NCBI GenBank assembly: GCA_020635455.1
Contig: JACJZT010000002.1
Coordinates: 434,001-498,000 of the forward strand
DNA length: 64,000 nucleotides
Direction: 5' to 3'
Source: Flavobacteriales bacterium
GTDB lineage: Bacteria > Bacteroidota > Bacteroidia > NS11-12g > UBA9320
Shown: piece by piece, positions 18,327-28,070 of the stretch
How positions within the stretch are numbered: position 1 is the first letter of the stretch
Layout of the letters: the number at the start of each line of letters is the position of its first letter
Translations under genes and position numbers: made by a program
Notes under the pieces: generated by a model
The model's database searches: none
Seen by the model: the letters and a program-made list of their open reading frames with translations, nothing else
Told to the model about the DNA's origin: nothing

Positions 18327-20828
18327 TTACATTTCGATCAGGTTGGTAATGAGTCTGAATGCTCCGGGAACACCTGCCGGCAATTCTCTGAAAAAAACAA
18401 GACCTGTATAGGAATAATGGCCTTTACCGTATGGCAAAATAAGCAGAGATCCTTTTTCAATTTCCTCACCTTTGTCACTGAAACCAAGAGGACATTGATA
18501 GGACGAATCGATATCTCCCGCAAAATAAATGCCTCTTTCCTGTATCCAGCCCTTAAAATCTTCCGAAGTAATTTTATTGGGTGTATTGAGTACTTTATGT
18601 TCTGGTTCCAAAAAAATAGCTGTGGCATTTTCATCGGTAACCCTGGTTCGGGTAATATTAAATGGCAATGGGCCAATGGTTTCCTTAAGCGGTCCTGCCC
18701 AACTATTGGTATTGTACTGAATGATCAGGTTACCACCCTGAGCGACGTATTCCATTAATTTGTTTTTATACTGAATAAGTTCCCGGTGAGTATTAAATGC
18801 CCTTACTCCGGTAATAAGGGTCGGATACTCCTTTAAATTCCCATTTGCAATATCATTAAGATCTAAGATACGTACCTGATAGCCTATTTGTTCAAGACAT
18901 TCGGCCACCTTGTCACCGGCACCGGGCAGGTAACCTATTTTTACCTTTTTTTTGTTCAATTTTAAATTTAACATTTTCACTTCAGCAGCCGGAAACCAAT
19001 TCTGAACCGGTATGTGATCGTATTTGATCTCTTTCAGGTCGTTTGTATAGGTTTTATTTAATAACCTCACTTCCGCTTTTAATTCAGCTTCATTATCGTT
19101 GTCGGGTGGGGTGATCAAAAAACTTAAACGGATCTCCTGATTTCGGTTGCTTAATTTAAAACTTTGTTGCGACGGTTCGGATCTCCAGTTAGAAGGAAGG
19201 TTAAGGTGAAGTGTGCCTTCAAGGTTTTCAACCATTGATTTAAGGTTCACCGTTATTTCGCGCGGCTCACTGTTGGTAAAGACTTTCACATTTTCATCAA
19301 AGTGAATGATCACCGGAGGAGTGATTACAGCCGGGCGGTAAAGTTCTCCTTTGTCGGGTTCTACCCATTTATACTTAATTGAATATTCGGAACTAAATTT
19401 AGCCGACTGTCCCAATTTTCCGGTAATTAAAACACTGTTGTAAAACTCCGATTCAGGCATGCCGATCTTTGTTTTGTCTTTAATTTTAAAAACCCCGTCA
19501 GGAACCTCCTCTAGCCAGTAAGGCTGGGCAAAGGTTTTATTTTCTTGTTGAAACACCGGCTTAACGTTTATGGTAAGTATAACCGGTTGATTTGGATTTA
19601 ATTTCAGATTAACAGTAGTATCAAACATGTTGTGTTCTGATAAACCTTTATAACATCCCGGTAATCTTAAAGAATCAATTACAACAGGAGTTTCCGTGCG
19701 ATTTATGAATTCGAACCTGAGCCGGCCTTCAGAACCAAGCGGTAAATAGGGCTCAGAGGCCGTTACGTCGATAAACAAACCGGTACAAAGTTTCTGAATC
19801 TCTAACAATTCTTCATACTTGTGCGGTAAACTTTTGTCAAAGCCCAAACGGATCATTTGGTTTTGAATTTCATAAAGTTTCTTGAGGGAAGCATCAGGAT
19901 GGTTGATGTCAAAATCAGCAATCACTTTTGATACAAGTTGCTCAATTATTTCACCTTTTCCATATCTTTTCCAGGAAACGTCGACGGCATCAAATAATGA
20001 ATTTTCTGCTTTTTTACTTCCCTTTAACTGTTCGAAATACTCGAAATTCTCACCTCTTTGACGTGCAGAGCCAAATCCTTGACTTTTATGCATGCTTCTG
20101 CTCAACGCTGCGATCTCACCATAACTAAGGCCAAGCAATGAATTGTAACCACCAACATCCACTTTTAACAAACCGCTCATATCGGCTTCCGGATTTCTGA
20201 AACGCGCGGTTGAATTGTAAAACAATCGCTGAGTCTTCCATGTATCAACATACTTAAGTTGCCAGGAAAATCTTTTGGGATCGGCCGCAGCTTCAAATGC
20301 CTCCTCTGCCAGTATGGCTGAAGCGGTATGATGACCATGTCCCCCACTTCCATTGCTTCCGAAACGGGTAATTATAAGGTCAGGTTTAAACTTGCGAATG
20401 ACCCAAACCACATCCGATAAAATTGAATCCTTATTCCAGTTATCGAAAGTTTCATCGGGATTTTTGCTGTAACCAAAATCATAAGCCCGTGTAAAAAATT
20501 GCTCAGCACCATCAACTGATCGTGCAGCAAGCAATTCCTGTGATCGGATCAAACCCAGATCAACACCTTGTTCCGGGCCAATAAGATTTTGCCCGCCATC
20601 GCCTCTGGTCAGCGACAAATAAGCTGTTCTTACTTTTAATTCATTTTCGAGATAGGCAATTAAACGAGTGTTTTCATCATCAGGGTGTGCAGCAATGTAC
20701 AAAACGGAAGCACAAGTTTTAAATTTGTTGATCTCCAGCAAGATGCGTGAAGAAGAATAATTTTTAACGGATTGTGCATTCAAACAAACCGGCAGATAAA
20801 ACAAGAAGTACAATATTTTTTTAAACAT
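18327..20828 (-). CDS. PIG-L (LmbE) family deacetylase with C-terminal domains
   Basis: About 833 residues with a signal peptide (MFKKILYFLFYLPVCLNAQ). The N-terminal ~300 residues are a PIG-L/LmbE deacetylase: zinc ligands in AAHPDDENTR (~49-58) and GSGGHGHHTASA (~163-174). These enzymes remove acetyl groups from N-acetylglucosamine-type sugars. The remaining ~500 residues are all-beta (NEW-type and Ig-like) and end in a region with LITGVRAFNTHRELI, resembling glutamine-amidotransferase-like folds found in large Bacteroidota PIG-L proteins. The alternative ATG at 20837 lies inside a 16-bp palindrome, so 20828 is preferred. First gene of a three-gene unit with the small membrane protein and the SSS symporter. 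Confidence 0.88.
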   Translation of the reverse strand: MFKKILYFLFYLPVCLNAQSVKNYSSSRILLEINKFKTCASVLYIAAHPDDENTRLIAYLENELKVRTAYLSLTRGDGGQNLIGPEQGVDLGLIRSQELLAARSVDGAEQFFTRAYDFGYSKNPDETFDNWNKDSILSDVVWVIRKFKPDLIITRFGSNGSGGHGHHTASAILAEEAFEAAADPKRFSWQLKYVDTWKTQRLFYNSTARFRNPEADMSGLLKVDVGGYNSLLGLSYGEIAALSRSMHKSQGFGSARQRGENFEYFEQLKGSKKAENSLFDAVDVSWKRYGKGEIIEQLVSKVIADFDINHPDASLKKLYEIQNQMIRLGFDKSLPHKYEELLEIQKLCTGLFIDVTASEPYLPLGSEGRLRFEFINRTETPVVIDSLRLPGCYKGLSEHNMFDTTVNLKLNPNQPVILTINVKPVFQQENKTFAQPYWLEEVPDGVFKIKDKTKIGMPESEFYNSVLITGKLGQSAKFSSEYSIKYKWVEPDKGELYRPAVITPPVIIHFDENVKVFTNSEPREITVNLKSMVENLEGTLHLNLPSNWRSEPSQQSFKLSNRNQEIRLSFLITPPDNDNEAELKAEVRLLNKTYTNDLKEIKYDHIPVQNWFPAAEVKMLNLKLNKKKVKIGYLPGAGDKVAECLEQIGYQVRILDLNDIANGNLKEYPTLITGVRAFNTHRELIQYKNKLMEYVAQGGNLIIQYNTNSWAGPLKETIGPLPFNITRTRVTDENATAIFLEPEHKVLNTPNKITSEDFKGWIQERGIYFAGDIDSSYQCPLGFSDKGEEIEKGSLLILPYGKGHYSYTGLVFFRELPAGVPGAFRLITNLIEM

Positions 20829-20844
20829 ATTTAGCATGCTAAAT
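20829..20844. promoter_or_regulatory. 16-bp perfect palindrome at the PIG-L start
   Basis: ATTTAGCATGCTAAAT is self-complementary over all 16 bases. It directly abuts the preferred PIG-L ATG (20828) and lies in the divergent spacer to the DnaJ-like gene. The position fits an operator controlling the PIG-L/symporter unit, though no cognate regulator is in the window. Confidence 0.4.
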
Positions 20845-21019
20845 TCGATAAATTTTGAAGTAAAACATAAAATTGGGTCGATATGTGAATGTTTAAACAG
20901 ATATTCGTTGATAATTCACAAGGAATTGACAAGCAAAGGACAATTGTTTCTGAAATTACCTAAAAGATCCTTAATCCTTTCGGATCAGATCGTTTATTCA
21001 ACTTTGGTTACCATTTGAA

Positions 21020-21877
21020 ATGCAAGAACGAAACCTGTATTCCATCTTAAACCTGCCTGATTTTTCGGATATTGACCGGGTCAAAAGAACTTTTAGAATA
21101 CTGGCTTTGGAGCACCACCCCGATAAAAACCCATCGCCCGAATCGGCCGAAAAGTTTAAGTTATTTTTATCGGCATATGAAATATTGGGAGAAGCCGAAA
21201 GTAAGGCAAAATACGACCAACAACTGAAAACCGGAAACGTCTTCGTCCGTTTCGATTCAATTCCACATCAAAAGAGTCCGGAAGATCTCCGAAAAGAAAG
21301 GGTTGCCTCCTATTTAAAGTTAAAAAAGGAACAGGATGCGAGAATTGAAGTCGAAAATTTGCGAAAGTATGAGAATTCACTAGACGCAAAACCGTTTTTA
21401 CTCAGAATTTGGTTTGGTTCAGGAATTCTGGCAACCGCTGTGGTTTTGTTCATGAATGACTGGTTTAAACACGGACCTTTGATAGCGCTGGGTTCTTTCA
21501 TGTTGATCTTTGGACTTATGTATATATGGAACGAATATTACAAGCACTATTGGTATGAACAATTAACCGACAAGAATATAGAAAGAAGTAAGATCAATTA
21601 CGACCGATTAAGCAGGATCGTTTCTTCAAGATATCTCTTAATCTGGATACTGGCGACGGTTTTGATCTTAAATGGGAAAAAAGCTTATCATTTAAGTACT
21701 TTCGGTGAAACCATCGAGGCTGAAATAATGGCCGATCAAAGGATGATTAAATACGTTTATAAAGGAGTTGAATATCAAAACAGCCTTTATTTCATTCCTG
21801 AAGGTATATCCGGAACGACGCACATTTACATTCAAGTAAGCAGTAAAGAACCTGAGATCTGGGAATACCTCGATTAA
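21020..21877 (+). CDS. J-domain membrane protein (DnaJ-like)
   Basis: 285 residues. An N-terminal J domain (residues ~3-68) has the HPD motif at 33-35 and the usual flanking helices (RTFRILALEHHPDKN, SAYEILGE). A charged linker (~75-118) is followed by two adjacent membrane spans (~126-145 and ~150-168) and a third (~203-218), with a C-terminal ~65-residue beta-rich tail. J domains stimulate DnaK ATPase, so this protein probably recruits DnaK to the inner membrane face. It lacks the Gly/Phe and zinc-finger regions of true DnaJ. Transcribed divergently from the PIG-L unit. Confidence 0.88.
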   Translation: MQERNLYSILNLPDFSDIDRVKRTFRILALEHHPDKNPSPESAEKFKLFLSAYEILGEAESKAKYDQQLKTGNVFVRFDSIPHQKSPEDLRKERVASYLKLKKEQDARIEVENLRKYENSLDAKPFLLRIWFGSGILATAVVLFMNDWFKHGPLIALGSFMLIFGLMYIWNEYYKHYWYEQLTDKNIERSKINYDRLSRIVSSRYLLIWILATVLILNGKKAYHLSTFGETIEAEIMADQRMIKYVYKGVEYQNSLYFIPEGISGTTHIYIQVSSKEPEIWEYLD

Positions 21878-21890
21878 TAACCTTCAACTG

Positions 21891-22646
21891 TTAATAAAAG
21901 GTTTTACTCACACCCATTCCAAAAAGGAATGGCTGAGCGACAAAATTATCGTTGTTATTTTCAACATAGGTAAAAAGGTTTGTTGAAATACCAAAATAAA
22001 GCTCGATGTTAATGACCTTGGCGTTTATTCTGCCCATTCCGTACAATTCGGTCAGCAAAAAGTTTTTACCCCTGAGCTTGGTGCCCAACTGGGCATCCGC
22101 AGGATGTCTGAAATCAGCATAAACAAAACTTTCATAAACAATTCTCGGTATTACGTAAAAACCTCCCCCTCTGCTATGGGTAAATCCAAAAACAGGTTGA
22201 AGATATCCACGAATGCTTCGGGTGTCGATGTCAAAGGTGGTTGTGGATGCTATTGTTTTATCCGACCGGTCGTTAAACACATTGGTACGAAAAAATCCTT
22301 TTGCGGCACCCAAACCACCCTGAATCTGAAATTCGAAATTTGGAGTGGGTTTGATCTTATACCCTACCCCTAAGGTGCTGCTAAGCGCGTGATAATCCTG
22401 TTGTGCCGCACCCGAACCCTGAAATACATCTATTGCACCTGCAATGTTGGCACAAACGTATAAATTGCTGTCGAAGGCGTGCCATCCGGACAGCTGTGCC
22501 TTGGTAAAACCAATGGTAGCCTGAATTCCGGTACCTTCATCTTTTGTATCCGGAACCACCGGATATGTAGGATAATACACATAGGTACAAGAAGCCAGTC
22601 CTGAAAAAAACAAGACCACAAAAATCGATTTAAGAGTTGTTTTCAT
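21891..22646 (-). CDS. Outer-membrane beta-barrel-like lipoprotein, unknown function
   Basis: 251 residues. The N-terminus has a lipoprotein signal with lipobox LASC at about residues 17-20. The mature part has alternating strands with aromatic ends (TLGVGYKIKPTPNFEFQIQGGLG, IRGYLQPVFGFTHS) and a final residue pattern GMGVSKTFY typical of small outer-membrane barrels. I do not recognise the family. Its 3' end is 13 bases from that of the J-domain gene (convergent), and it lies 19 bases downstream of the next minus-strand gene, so it may be cotranscribed with it. Confidence 0.65.
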   Translation of the reverse strand: MKTTLKSIFVVLFFSGLASCTYVYYPTYPVVPDTKDEGTGIQATIGFTKAQLSGWHAFDSNLYVCANIAGAIDVFQGSGAAQQDYHALSSTLGVGYKIKPTPNFEFQIQGGLGAAKGFFRTNVFNDRSDKTIASTTTFDIDTRSIRGYLQPVFGFTHSRGGGFYVIPRIVYESFVYADFRHPADAQLGTKLRGKNFLLTELYGMGRINAKVINIELYFGISTNLFTYVENNNDNFVAQPFLFGMGVSKTFY

Positions 22647-22665
22647 GCGAGAAATATTAATTTTA

Positions 22666-23193
22666 TTATTTGCCTCCCTCTCCCTTGAAATGATCTTCCT
22701 CGTTTTTAAAAAGGACGTTAAAGGTAGTTAAGGATCCGTAAATTTTGGTAATGTATTGCTGTAAATTCACTTTTTCCTCATCGCTCAATCCTTTGTGACT
22801 ATTGACATTTTGCTCAAGCACTCTTAAACGGTCCCGCACCATAACGATCTTATGGAAAAACGTTTCAATGGGAATTTCCTTAACCGCCTGATTCTGATCT
22901 GCCGGCTCCAAAACCATCAGCCCCCCTTTCCATTTGTTACCCAGTTCTACTTTTTGCTCCGGCTCGATGTATTTTTTCAGGATTTTCATCAGAGCATCTT
23001 CCACTTCATCAAACGTAATGGTGTTAGCCACAGGCTCAATGCTCTCGATCAACTCCAACTGATCGGTTTTGCGGTCAATTTCCCTTAAACCATGCCCAGG
23101 AAATGATATGGTAAAATATTCGAGAGAAATGGCTGCTAAAACCCCTTCTCCATAAGTCTTATGCTTCAATCTGCTACCGATACCTAAATTCAT
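22666..23193 (-). CDS. Conserved cytoplasmic protein with CarD/Tudor-like N-terminus
   Basis: 175 residues, no signal. Residues ~3-45 (GIGSRLKHKTYGEGVLAAI) resemble the small SH3/Tudor-like module of CarD, PcrA/UvrD C-termini and Mfd, which binds RNA polymerase; the similarity is by pattern only. The rest is helical, with a charged C-terminal half (MVRDRLRVLEQNVNSHKGLSDEEK) that could form a coiled coil. Function unknown. The ATG at 23193 is 5 positions from its minus-7 box. Confidence 0.65.
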   Translation of the reverse strand: MNLGIGSRLKHKTYGEGVLAAISLEYFTISFPGHGLREIDRKTDQLELIESIEPVANTITFDEVEDALMKILKKYIEPEQKVELGNKWKGGLMVLEPADQNQAVKEIPIETFFHKIVMVRDRLRVLEQNVNSHKGLSDEEKVNLQQYITKIYGSLTTFNVLFKNEEDHFKGEGGK

Positions 23194-23197
23194 ATAA

Positions 23198-23205
23198 CAA
23201 ATCTA
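23198..23205 (-). promoter_or_regulatory. minus-7 box (TAGATTTG) next to the CarD-like gene start
   Basis: Exact TAnnTTTG on the minus strand, with its last base 5 positions from the A of ATG 23193. This predicts a leaderless transcript. Confidence 0.5.
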
Positions 23206-23234
23206 TGTTTATGGTTTTTGAATTCAAACAATTT

Positions 23235-25115
23235 TCATGAATTTTCAAGCTCACTTAATTCAAGCCATCTAAATTCCTTTTCGTCCAGTTGTTGGGTAAC
23301 TTCCTGCATACGTTCCGAAATCTCCGAAATTAAAGTATAATCCTCCGATGCATTCTGCAGCTGTTCAACAAGTCTGTTCTTTTCTGTTTCGAGATTTTCA
23401 ATATCCTTGGTCAGGGTTTCGAGCTCATGTTTCTCCTTAAAGCTCAATTTTACCTTTTCTTTGGATTTTTCTTTCTGGTTTACATTATTTTTATCCCTGT
23501 CGATCTTAGCTTTTAGTGTTTCAGCTTTGTTTTGATCGGCTTTCAGGTTGCGGTAATCCGTATAATTTCCCGGAAAATCTTTTATCCTGCCATCTTCCTC
23601 AAAAGCAAAAACGTGATCGCATATTTTATCTATAAAATACCTGTCGTGGCTTACCACAAGTACATTACCCTGGAAATTTTCAAGGAAATCCTCCAGTACA
23701 TTCAGGGTATCAATGTCGAAATCATTCGTCGGTTCATCCAGGATCAGAAAATTCGGAGAGGTCATCAGGATCTTTATAAGTTGTAATCTACGTTTTTCTC
23801 CACCTGATAATTTTCCGAGAGGCGTGAAATGCTGTTCTTTCCGAAACAGAAACTTTTCTAAAAAGCGAGCGGCAGTAATGGTTTTACCGTTTTCCAGCAA
23901 AATATTATCGGCAACTTCCCGAATATCATCAAGCAAGCGATGTTCGGGATTTAGAGGTGCTGAGTTTTGCGAAAAATAACCAAACCCTGTGGTTTGCCCT
24001 ACCACCACATTTCCTTTCCTTGGCTTCAATCTTCCTGTAATGATGTCGATGAGGGTGCTTTTTCCTGCACCGTTCTTGCCTATGATGCCGATCTTTTCAC
24101 CCGTTTTAAAAACATAACTAAAATCATTGATCAGGTTAGTTTCACCATAACCGTGCACAATATGATTTAGCTCTAGAATTTTACTTCCCTGTCTTCCTGC
24201 TTTCACAGTAAGCTCTAATTTATTTTCATCAAATCGCTTATCTGCTTTATCTTTAAGTTCGTAAAAGGATTCTATACGCGATTTACTCTTTGTGCCTCTA
24301 GCCTGTGGTTGTCTTCTCATCCATTCAAGTTCCTTCAGCATTAATTGACGGGCCTTTTGTTGTTCTGTGGCTGCGATTTGTAACCTTTCTGATTTCTTTT
24401 CGAGAAAGTAATTGTAATTTCCTTTGTACGTATAGATTGTATCCTGATCCAGTTCTACGATTTTATTGCACACACGGTCAATAAAATAACGATCGTGACT
24501 TACCATGATCAGGGTAATGTTCTTTGAACTAAGCAAGCCCTCCAACCATTCAATGGCTTCTATGTCAAGATGGTTTGTTGGTTCATCCAGGATGTAAACA
24601 TCAGGTTGTTTCAAGATCATGGAAGCAATTGCGAGTCTTCTTTTTTGACCACCACTTAAACGATCCGCCATTTGCTTAAAGTCTGTTATCCCCAATCTGG
24701 CCAGCGTTTCCCGAACCATATTTTCATAATCCCAGGCCTTGAACAAATCCATCTCTTCCATGATCTCAGCCAATTCGTCCGGATCAAATTGAGGGTCTGA
24801 TTGTGCCATTTCAAAACGGCTGACTAGATTTGCCAAAGGGTTTGTACCATCAAAGATCACCTCCCAAACGGTCTTTGCAGGTTCTATGAAAGGCTCCTGA
24901 GGTAAATATACCACCTTCACCAGCTTATTGTGAACCACTTCGCCTTTGTCGGGTTCTTCACCTTTAGCAATAATTCGCAACAAAGTACTTTTACCAATAC
25001 CGTTTCGGCCGATCAGTGCGATCTTCTCACCTTGATTTACTCCTAAGGAAAGGTTTGTGAACAACCACTTCTCATGGTAGGACTTGGCGAGTGATTCAAC
25101 CGAAATGCAATTCAT
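23235..25115 (-). CDS. ABC-F family ATPase (Uup/EttA-like)
   Basis: 626 residues with two ABC ATPase domains and no membrane part. First domain: Walker A GRNGIGKST (36-44), signature LSGGQKRR (~153), Walker B ILDEPTNHLD. Second: GKNGAGKST (~346-354), LSGGEKRR, ILDEPTNDFD. Between them is the ABC-F linker, and the last ~90 residues form a charged coiled coil as in Uup. ABC-F proteins act on ribosomes or, for Uup, also on branched DNA. It starts 3 bases after the stop codon of the upstream T9SS gene, so the two are probably cotranscribed although functionally unrelated. Confidence 0.93.
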   Translation of the reverse strand: MNCISVESLAKSYHEKWLFTNLSLGVNQGEKIALIGRNGIGKSTLLRIIAKGEEPDKGEVVHNKLVKVVYLPQEPFIEPAKTVWEVIFDGTNPLANLVSRFEMAQSDPQFDPDELAEIMEEMDLFKAWDYENMVRETLARLGITDFKQMADRLSGGQKRRLAIASMILKQPDVYILDEPTNHLDIEAIEWLEGLLSSKNITLIMVSHDRYFIDRVCNKIVELDQDTIYTYKGNYNYFLEKKSERLQIAATEQQKARQLMLKELEWMRRQPQARGTKSKSRIESFYELKDKADKRFDENKLELTVKAGRQGSKILELNHIVHGYGETNLINDFSYVFKTGEKIGIIGKNGAGKSTLIDIITGRLKPRKGNVVVGQTTGFGYFSQNSAPLNPEHRLLDDIREVADNILLENGKTITAARFLEKFLFRKEQHFTPLGKLSGGEKRRLQLIKILMTSPNFLILDEPTNDFDIDTLNVLEDFLENFQGNVLVVSHDRYFIDKICDHVFAFEEDGRIKDFPGNYTDYRNLKADQNKAETLKAKIDRDKNNVNQKEKSKEKVKLSFKEKHELETLTKDIENLETEKNRLVEQLQNASEDYTLISEISERMQEVTQQLDEKEFRWLELSELENS

Positions 25116-25118
25116 TGA

Positions 25119-28001
25119 TTACTCCAGTAAGATCTTTTGATGAGAAGTATTTGAGTTTGAAACCGATTTTAGCCAATAAATACCTCTTTGGATGCCTGAA
25201 AGATCTATTTGAACTTCAGGATCAGCAAGGTTGTAAATTCCCTTTACCATTCGACCTTTAAGATCAAAGACCTCAAGAGTATTCAAAGGTTCTCCTTTGA
25301 TGGTTCTCACTGTTAGCCGATCGGTAGAGGGATTTGGGAAAATTGTCAGGAATTCCTGATCCGGATTCACAATACCTGCTCCAATAGCTGTTCTAAAGGT
25401 GAAGAAATCACTCCACGGACCTGTATTATACTGGTTCCTGGAACGAACTCTCCAATAATAATTGGTATTGGTCTTTAAATTGTTATAAGTAATGGTTTTA
25501 CTGCTTGTACCATTGATCTGCGGGGCTGTAAAAAGGCTGTCAAGCGATAACTGAACATCGTATCGTGCGGTTCTCACAATTGACCAGGTTAAGGCAGCAG
25601 ATGAATTCACATTGGTTACCTTGTTTGCCGGGGCCAATAAAATCGGGGGCTCAATAAAAGCCGCACTTGTAAAAGAATGAACTTCACTATAGTCGGTCAA
25701 TGAAACGCCATCCTTATTTCTTGCCTGCACCCTCCAGTAGTATTTTGTATTGGGTTTAAGTTCAATTTCGAGAGCCGGTACATAAACGATTTTATTGATC
25801 AGGCCGGCCATGGCAGAATCTTCGGAATATTCAACACTGTACTGAGTAGCATCGGTCACCGCCTGCCAGCTGGTTAAAACACCGAGAGGAATGTTTGTGG
25901 CTTTATCTGCAGGATAATTGATAACAACTCCTTTTCGTGGTCGGGTGGTAAAGGTCCAGATTTCACTCCAGCCGGAAGTATCTTTATCGTGAAACACCCT
26001 TACTTTCCACCAGTACTGGGTATTGAAGTTGGTTGGATCAGGACTGAAGTAGTGAAAAAATGAATTGTCTTTTAACTCATAACCTTCCCATCTCTGATCC
26101 AAGGCAGAATCCGTGGAAAGAATGTAATGATATCCGGTAGTACCATTGATCGAGTTCCAGTCAAGACTGGTAAATGTGATGCCGGTTGATTTGTTCTTTG
26201 GTAAACTTAAACGAACCGGGTTGTAGGTATAAAAATTCCAAACATCAGACCATAAACTGGTATCTTCATTGGTTATGGCCCTAACCTTCCAGTAATATAC
26301 CTTGCCGAAATAAAAGTTTTTTAAATTGATCTTATTCGTGTCGTTTTGCGTGGTTTCTAAAATTAAGGCGTCTGAATTGAATCCGGCAGTTGTGTCTAAT
26401 GCGATCTGATATTTTGTCGTTCCTGATATGGTATCCCACTCAAATACTCCGGCAACGCCGGGGCCAAAACTCCTGGTATTGTATGGTGCTTTCAAAACCG
26501 GTTTTGATATGGTGGTAAAAGACTTTGTGACCGACCAGTCAGAGGTGTCTTTTTCATGCATCATTAAAACCCGCCAGTAATACGTGGTATTGTATTTCAT
26601 GGTAGACAATGAACTTATATTAAGGGTATCTGTCAGCTCTGGAGAATTGAACAATGGAGAAATGTCGCGTTGTACACGATATCCGGTGACTCCGACAAAA
26701 CCAAGCCACTTGAGGTCAACCTTTACCGGTATATTGATCGCATTTTGAGAAGGAAAATACGCAGTTACCCTTGCCGCGGTATTGGCCGTTCTTACCCTGC
26801 TCCAGCCACCGGTGTCTCTGGCATGCTTTGGTCTTTCCCTGAAATAGAAGGTGGTACCAAACGGCATTTGTATATAAGCAGAGGTCATCTGAGAAAAACT
26901 TTTTGAATAATCATACTCAAAAAGGGTATCCATTCTGAAATTTGAGCTAAAATCGGCCAGGGTATCCATCTGGCATTCATAATGTGTGGCAGAGTCAGCC
27001 CTGCCCCATGTAACTGCGAATTGGGGTGCCAGATTAGTTCCAAGGTTATTAATTGGATAGCTGTTTACCAATCCTTTGGTTATGAATTTTCTGGGATAGG
27101 TCCAAAAAGAAGTATCTGTTTCGGCACATCCCCGCAATCGCCAGTAATAGGTCTGGTCAAAATCGAGCTCTTTGAGACTGTATTTATATTGATCGTTCTT
27201 AGTAATATTTTTAAGTTCTCTTTTGGGTGTCTTAAAGTCGATGCTGGTATCGTATTCGATCTGGTAGTTTATATAGGCGTCTCGGTACCAGTCGATCACG
27301 GCATTCGTCGACATGCTGTTTACCCCATCGGGTGGACTGTAAATTCTTACGGTATCGTTGGTAGAAAACACACCTGTACGCGACCAATGTGAACTATCCT
27401 TATCTCCCACACCTTTGATTCTGAAGTAATATTTGGTATGGAATCTAATGCCTTTCTGACGATGTTCAAAATAAAACCAGCTAAAGGTATCCTTAACCCT
27501 TTCATAAATGTACATATCTGAATTAAAGGAACTTGAGGTATCAATTTCAAATACATAGGTATGAAAATCACCCGTTCTGTCACATGAAAAATACGACATC
27601 GGGTTTTGTTTTGCATTGTCGTAAGGTGTAATGCTGGTTAAAAACGTATCTGTGGTGAACGACCACAAACCGGTCCAGGGCGAAGAATCCTTATCGCTTA
27701 GTGCTCTTGCTCTCCAATAGTATTTGGTATTTAAGTATAAGGCAATCGAATAAGTGTATCCGGTAAATGTACTCTGGTAGTATGATCGGTAACGAACGGA
27801 GTCAGACATATCCGGGTTCTTTGAAATTTCAAACTCATAATATTTAGCACCTGAAACACCATCCAGCCTTAAACGGGCGCTTGTTTCAATGTTGGTCGAT
27901 TTATCTGCTGGTAAATTCAATTTAGGTATCGAAAGTGCCGCATACAAATGAGAATGGAAGCTGATTGCGATCAGCAGAATCAGGTATTTAATGGACTGCA
28001 T
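25119..28001 (-). CDS. T9SS type-A sorting domain protein with fibronectin-III-like repeats
   Basis: About 960 residues starting MQSIKYLILLIAISF, a signal peptide. It is built from about nine ~90-residue repeats ending in a Tyr-Tyr-Trp-Arg motif (NTKYYWRARALSDKDSSPW, TTYYWRVLMMHEKDTSDW, NTNYYWRVRSRNQYNTGPW), the hallmark of Bacteroidota fibronectin type III-like modules. The C-terminus is a T9SS type-A sorting domain (LTIFPNPSTDRL then GIQRGIYWLK). The protein is predicted to be an extended extracellular rod. A TTG at 28007 is in frame, but it overlaps the promoter box, and ATG 28001 coincides with the predicted transcription start. Confidence 0.87.
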   Translation of the reverse strand: MQSIKYLILLIAISFHSHLYAALSIPKLNLPADKSTNIETSARLRLDGVSGAKYYEFEISKNPDMSDSVRYRSYYQSTFTGYTYSIALYLNTKYYWRARALSDKDSSPWTGLWSFTTDTFLTSITPYDNAKQNPMSYFSCDRTGDFHTYVFEIDTSSSFNSDMYIYERVKDTFSWFYFEHRQKGIRFHTKYYFRIKGVGDKDSSHWSRTGVFSTNDTVRIYSPPDGVNSMSTNAVIDWYRDAYINYQIEYDTSIDFKTPKRELKNITKNDQYKYSLKELDFDQTYYWRLRGCAETDTSFWTYPRKFITKGLVNSYPINNLGTNLAPQFAVTWGRADSATHYECQMDTLADFSSNFRMDTLFEYDYSKSFSQMTSAYIQMPFGTTFYFRERPKHARDTGGWSRVRTANTAARVTAYFPSQNAINIPVKVDLKWLGFVGVTGYRVQRDISPLFNSPELTDTLNISSLSTMKYNTTYYWRVLMMHEKDTSDWSVTKSFTTISKPVLKAPYNTRSFGPGVAGVFEWDTISGTTKYQIALDTTAGFNSDALILETTQNDTNKINLKNFYFGKVYYWKVRAITNEDTSLWSDVWNFYTYNPVRLSLPKNKSTGITFTSLDWNSINGTTGYHYILSTDSALDQRWEGYELKDNSFFHYFSPDPTNFNTQYWWKVRVFHDKDTSGWSEIWTFTTRPRKGVVINYPADKATNIPLGVLTSWQAVTDATQYSVEYSEDSAMAGLINKIVYVPALEIELKPNTKYYWRVQARNKDGVSLTDYSEVHSFTSAAFIEPPILLAPANKVTNVNSSAALTWSIVRTARYDVQLSLDSLFTAPQINGTSSKTITYNNLKTNTNYYWRVRSRNQYNTGPWSDFFTFRTAIGAGIVNPDQEFLTIFPNPSTDRLTVRTIKGEPLNTLEVFDLKGRMVKGIYNLADPEVQIDLSGIQRGIYWLKSVSNSNTSHQKILLE

Positions 28002-28004
28002 AGG

Positions 28005-28012
28005 CAAAAATA
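28005..28012 (-). promoter_or_regulatory. minus-7 box (TATTTTTG) next to T9SS gene start
   Basis: Exact TAnnTTTG on the minus strand with its final G 4 positions from the ATG at 28001. It predicts a leaderless mRNA and excludes the upstream TTG start. Confidence 0.5.
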
Positions 28013-28070
28013 TTGAATAGAACAGGCATTGTTTATCTTGAAATTTAAAATTACAAATCCTTTACTTTGA

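Noticed and set aside
20836..21018. 60-codon plus-strand frame ahead of the J-domain gene
   Set aside because: It begins inside the palindrome at the divergent start, has no promoter of its own, and its composition looks non-coding.
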